From assembly GCF_025466085.1 (NCBI RefSeq), contig NZ_JANLOD010000061.1, positions 1 to 64,000 of the forward strand: a stretch of DNA of 64,000 nucleotides. Direction: 5' to 3'. The notes beneath the pieces were generated by a model, which was not told the origin of the DNA, searched no databases, and saw only the letters and a program-made list of their open reading frames with translations. This stretch comes from Pseudomonas sp. 14P_8.1_Bac3. GTDB lineage: Bacteria > Pseudomonadota > Gammaproteobacteria > Pseudomonadales > Pseudomonadaceae. Made by a program: the position numbers and the translations under genes. Below, one piece after another: positions 63,038-64,000 of this stretch; within the stretch, counting starts at the first letter, position 1; the number at the start of each line of letters is the position of its first letter.

Positions 63038-63140
63038 TGTAGGAGCGAGCAGGCTCGCGATGGTCGTCCAGGCAACGTTGGCATTCAGATAGCCCGCGTC
63101 ATCGTTGACGACCATCGCGAGCAGGCTCGCTCCTACAGGG
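63038..63140. repeat. REPIN of the CTGTAGGAGCGAGC family, in the pvdQ leader
   Basis: CTGTAGGAGCGAGCAGGCTCGCGATGG and CCATCGCGAGCAGGCTCGCTCCTACAGG inverted. It occupies most of the 302-base gap between pvdQ and the winged-helix gene, between the pvdQ start and its candidate IS box. Confidence 0.9.
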
Positions 63141-63141
63141 A

Positions 63142-63164
63142 ACGAATTTGATGGCAAAAATTTA
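63142..63164 (-). promoter_or_regulatory. Imperfect IS box upstream of pvdQ
   Basis: On the minus strand: TAAAT, 15 bases, CGT. The spacer is one base shorter than in the four other IS boxes here. It is 130-152 bases before the pvdQ GTG, with the REPIN between. Confidence 0.45.
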
Positions 63165-63314
63165 AAGGGGAGGAAGACGGGAATTTACGGGGTCGTGACG
63201 TAGCGGCGACAAAATTTCTACATCTGAGGCTTCATGATTTGCCTGGCTCATACGTCTTATGGGTAAGAGCACCAATACATCTTTTCGGTCCAGGCTCTGC
63301 AAAGGAGTTTTTGC

Positions 63315-63677
63315 ATGTACAACTCGCAACTGCCAACGGACGGTAGCACTGCAGCGCTAGGTCACTCGGGCCTGTTCAATCAAAAGGCCGAGCGTCACGG
63401 CAATGAGCGGATCCGCGTCCTGCTCAAGAGCTTTGGCTTGCGCACCAGCCTGATTCGCCTGAAAGTCATCGACGCCCTGCTGAGCGCCGCCGAGAGCGAC
63501 CGCAGCCTCGGCGTACGTGGCGTGCACAGCCACCTGCTAGACCTGGACATTCCCTTGTCGTTTCTCAGCGTTCGCGAAGTGTTGAAGCGCTTGTGCAGCG
63601 AAGGCGTGATCACGCTGAACGCGGACAAGAGCTACAGCCTGCACCCGCAGGCTGCCGCCGTACTGCACGGCGAGTAA
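63315..63677 (+). CDS. Fur-like winged-helix protein ('Fe2+/Zn2+ uptake regulator' type)
   Basis: 120 residues. The region 30-110 (ERIRVLLKSFGLRTSLIRLKVIDALL...LGVRGVHSHLLDLDIPLSFLSVREVLKRLCSEGVITLN) matches the DNA-binding winged helix of Fur/Zur proteins. The C-terminal dimerisation and metal-binding domain, with its HHH and CxxC ligands, is absent. AAAGGAG precedes the ATG. Metal sensing is therefore doubtful despite the usual name. Position next to pvdQ may be coincidental. Confidence 0.78.
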   Translation: MYNSQLPTDGSTAALGHSGLFNQKAERHGNERIRVLLKSFGLRTSLIRLKVIDALLSAAESDRSLGVRGVHSHLLDLDIPLSFLSVREVLKRLCSEGVITLNADKSYSLHPQAAAVLHGE

Positions 63678-63696
63678 TCGCCCTGGCGGGCGTCGT

Positions 63697-63885
63697 TCAG
63701 GGTTTGACCTTGCGGCGCATCACGCCATTGATCACCACCACGAGAACCGCCACCCCAATGGCGATGTACTGGAACAGCTTCTCGCTGATGACCCCGGTGT
63801 TCTGCAGATACGACAGGCCAAACATGATCCCCAGCACGACCAGGGAGATCAGAATCGAATATTTCAAACGTTGCGACTGGGTCAT
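63697..63885 (-). CDS. Small membrane protein of unknown function
   Basis: 62 residues with two hydrophobic helices (9-27 and 37-55) and a basic C-terminus RRKVKP. ATG at 63885; the stop is 20 bases from the convergent winged-helix gene. No family recognised. Nothing further is seen in the last 115 bases of the window. Confidence 0.65.
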   Translation of the reverse strand: MTQSQRLKYSILISLVVLGIMFGLSYLQNTGVISEKLFQYIAIGVAVLVVVINGVMRRKVKP

Positions 63886-64000
63886 TTGCCCTTTTCCTCA
63901 AACCTGAAACTGAACGTGAAAAATGTATCCGCTTTGTATCCGGATGCATGCCAAGCCCCTACCGTTTTTCGGGGATGGGGCGCTGCAAACGGGGTCTCAT

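Overview
The window comes from a fluorescent pseudomonad, most likely the Pseudomonas fluorescens group. It carries much of a pyoverdine locus, four iron-starvation (IS) boxes of the form TAAAT-N16-CGT, coding GC of roughly 60-65 % by eye, and many Pseudomonas REP/REPIN palindromes. No rRNA, tRNA, CRISPR array or insertion sequence was recognised.

Layout. (1) 1-12.6 kb, pyoverdine block: pvdO, pvdN, pvdM (-), pvdP (+), opmQ, pvdT, pvdR (-), the sigma gene fpvI (+) and pvdA (+). The order follows the P. aeruginosa locus, but fpvR is missing between pvdR and fpvI, and pvdQ is about 50 kb away at 60.7-63.0 kb beside a solitary fecR-type anti-sigma gene. (2) 12.6-20.3 kb: Mg2+ P-type ATPase with a long hairpin-rich leader, then a receiver-like protein lacking the phospho-acceptor Asp and a BvgA/BvgS-like pair. 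(3) 20.3-26.3 kb: aldo-keto reductase, LysR regulator, pirin, YcaC-type hydrolase, a mechanosensitive channel with a cyclic-nucleotide domain, and an AhpD-like protein. (4) 26.4-28.9 kb, AT-richer accessory island: a putative membrane-acting toxin, its coupled immunity gene, and a second orphan immunity gene. The orphan still carries the last codons of a lost toxin and is separated from the live pair by a 200-bp copy of the neighbouring AhpD-like gene. (5) 29-33.8 kb: EmrAB-like efflux pair, AraC regulator and a second MFS exporter. (6) 34-41.5 kb: a catabolic cluster that looks built for a choline- or betaine-like compound (quaternary-amine binding protein, aldehyde dehydrogenase, class II aldolase, GbdR-like regulator, GMC dehydrogenase, Rieske oxygenase). 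(7) 42-45.6 kb: polyamine-type binding protein, class III aminotransferase and LuxR regulator. (8) 45.7 kb: a poly-G/poly-C block that is almost certainly a sequencing or assembly artefact in a REPIN. (9) 45.9-54.3 kb: purine permease, LEA-type lipoprotein, GNAT acetyltransferase, a probable lysine/cadaverine antiporter plus decarboxylase operon, two small proteins and an Ldh-family reductase. (10) 54.6-59.3 kb: a 1595-residue toxin-like protein with four internal repeats and a C-terminal HExxH metalloprotease-like domain. (11) 59.6-63.9 kb: fecR-type gene, pvdQ, a Fur-like winged-helix protein and a small membrane protein.

Working together: PvdA makes hydroxyornithine in the cytoplasm. PvdQ, PvdP, PvdM, PvdN and PvdO mature the peptide in the periplasm, and PvdRT-OpmQ exports or recycles it. 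Four IS boxes tie pvdMNO, pvdP, pvdRT-opmQ and pvdA to PvdS, while fpvI instead has a Fur-box-like site. The orphan fecR gene beside pvdQ is a candidate for the missing FpvR. The toxin/immunity island at 26.4-28.9 kb and the giant protein at 54.6 kb are the least described parts.
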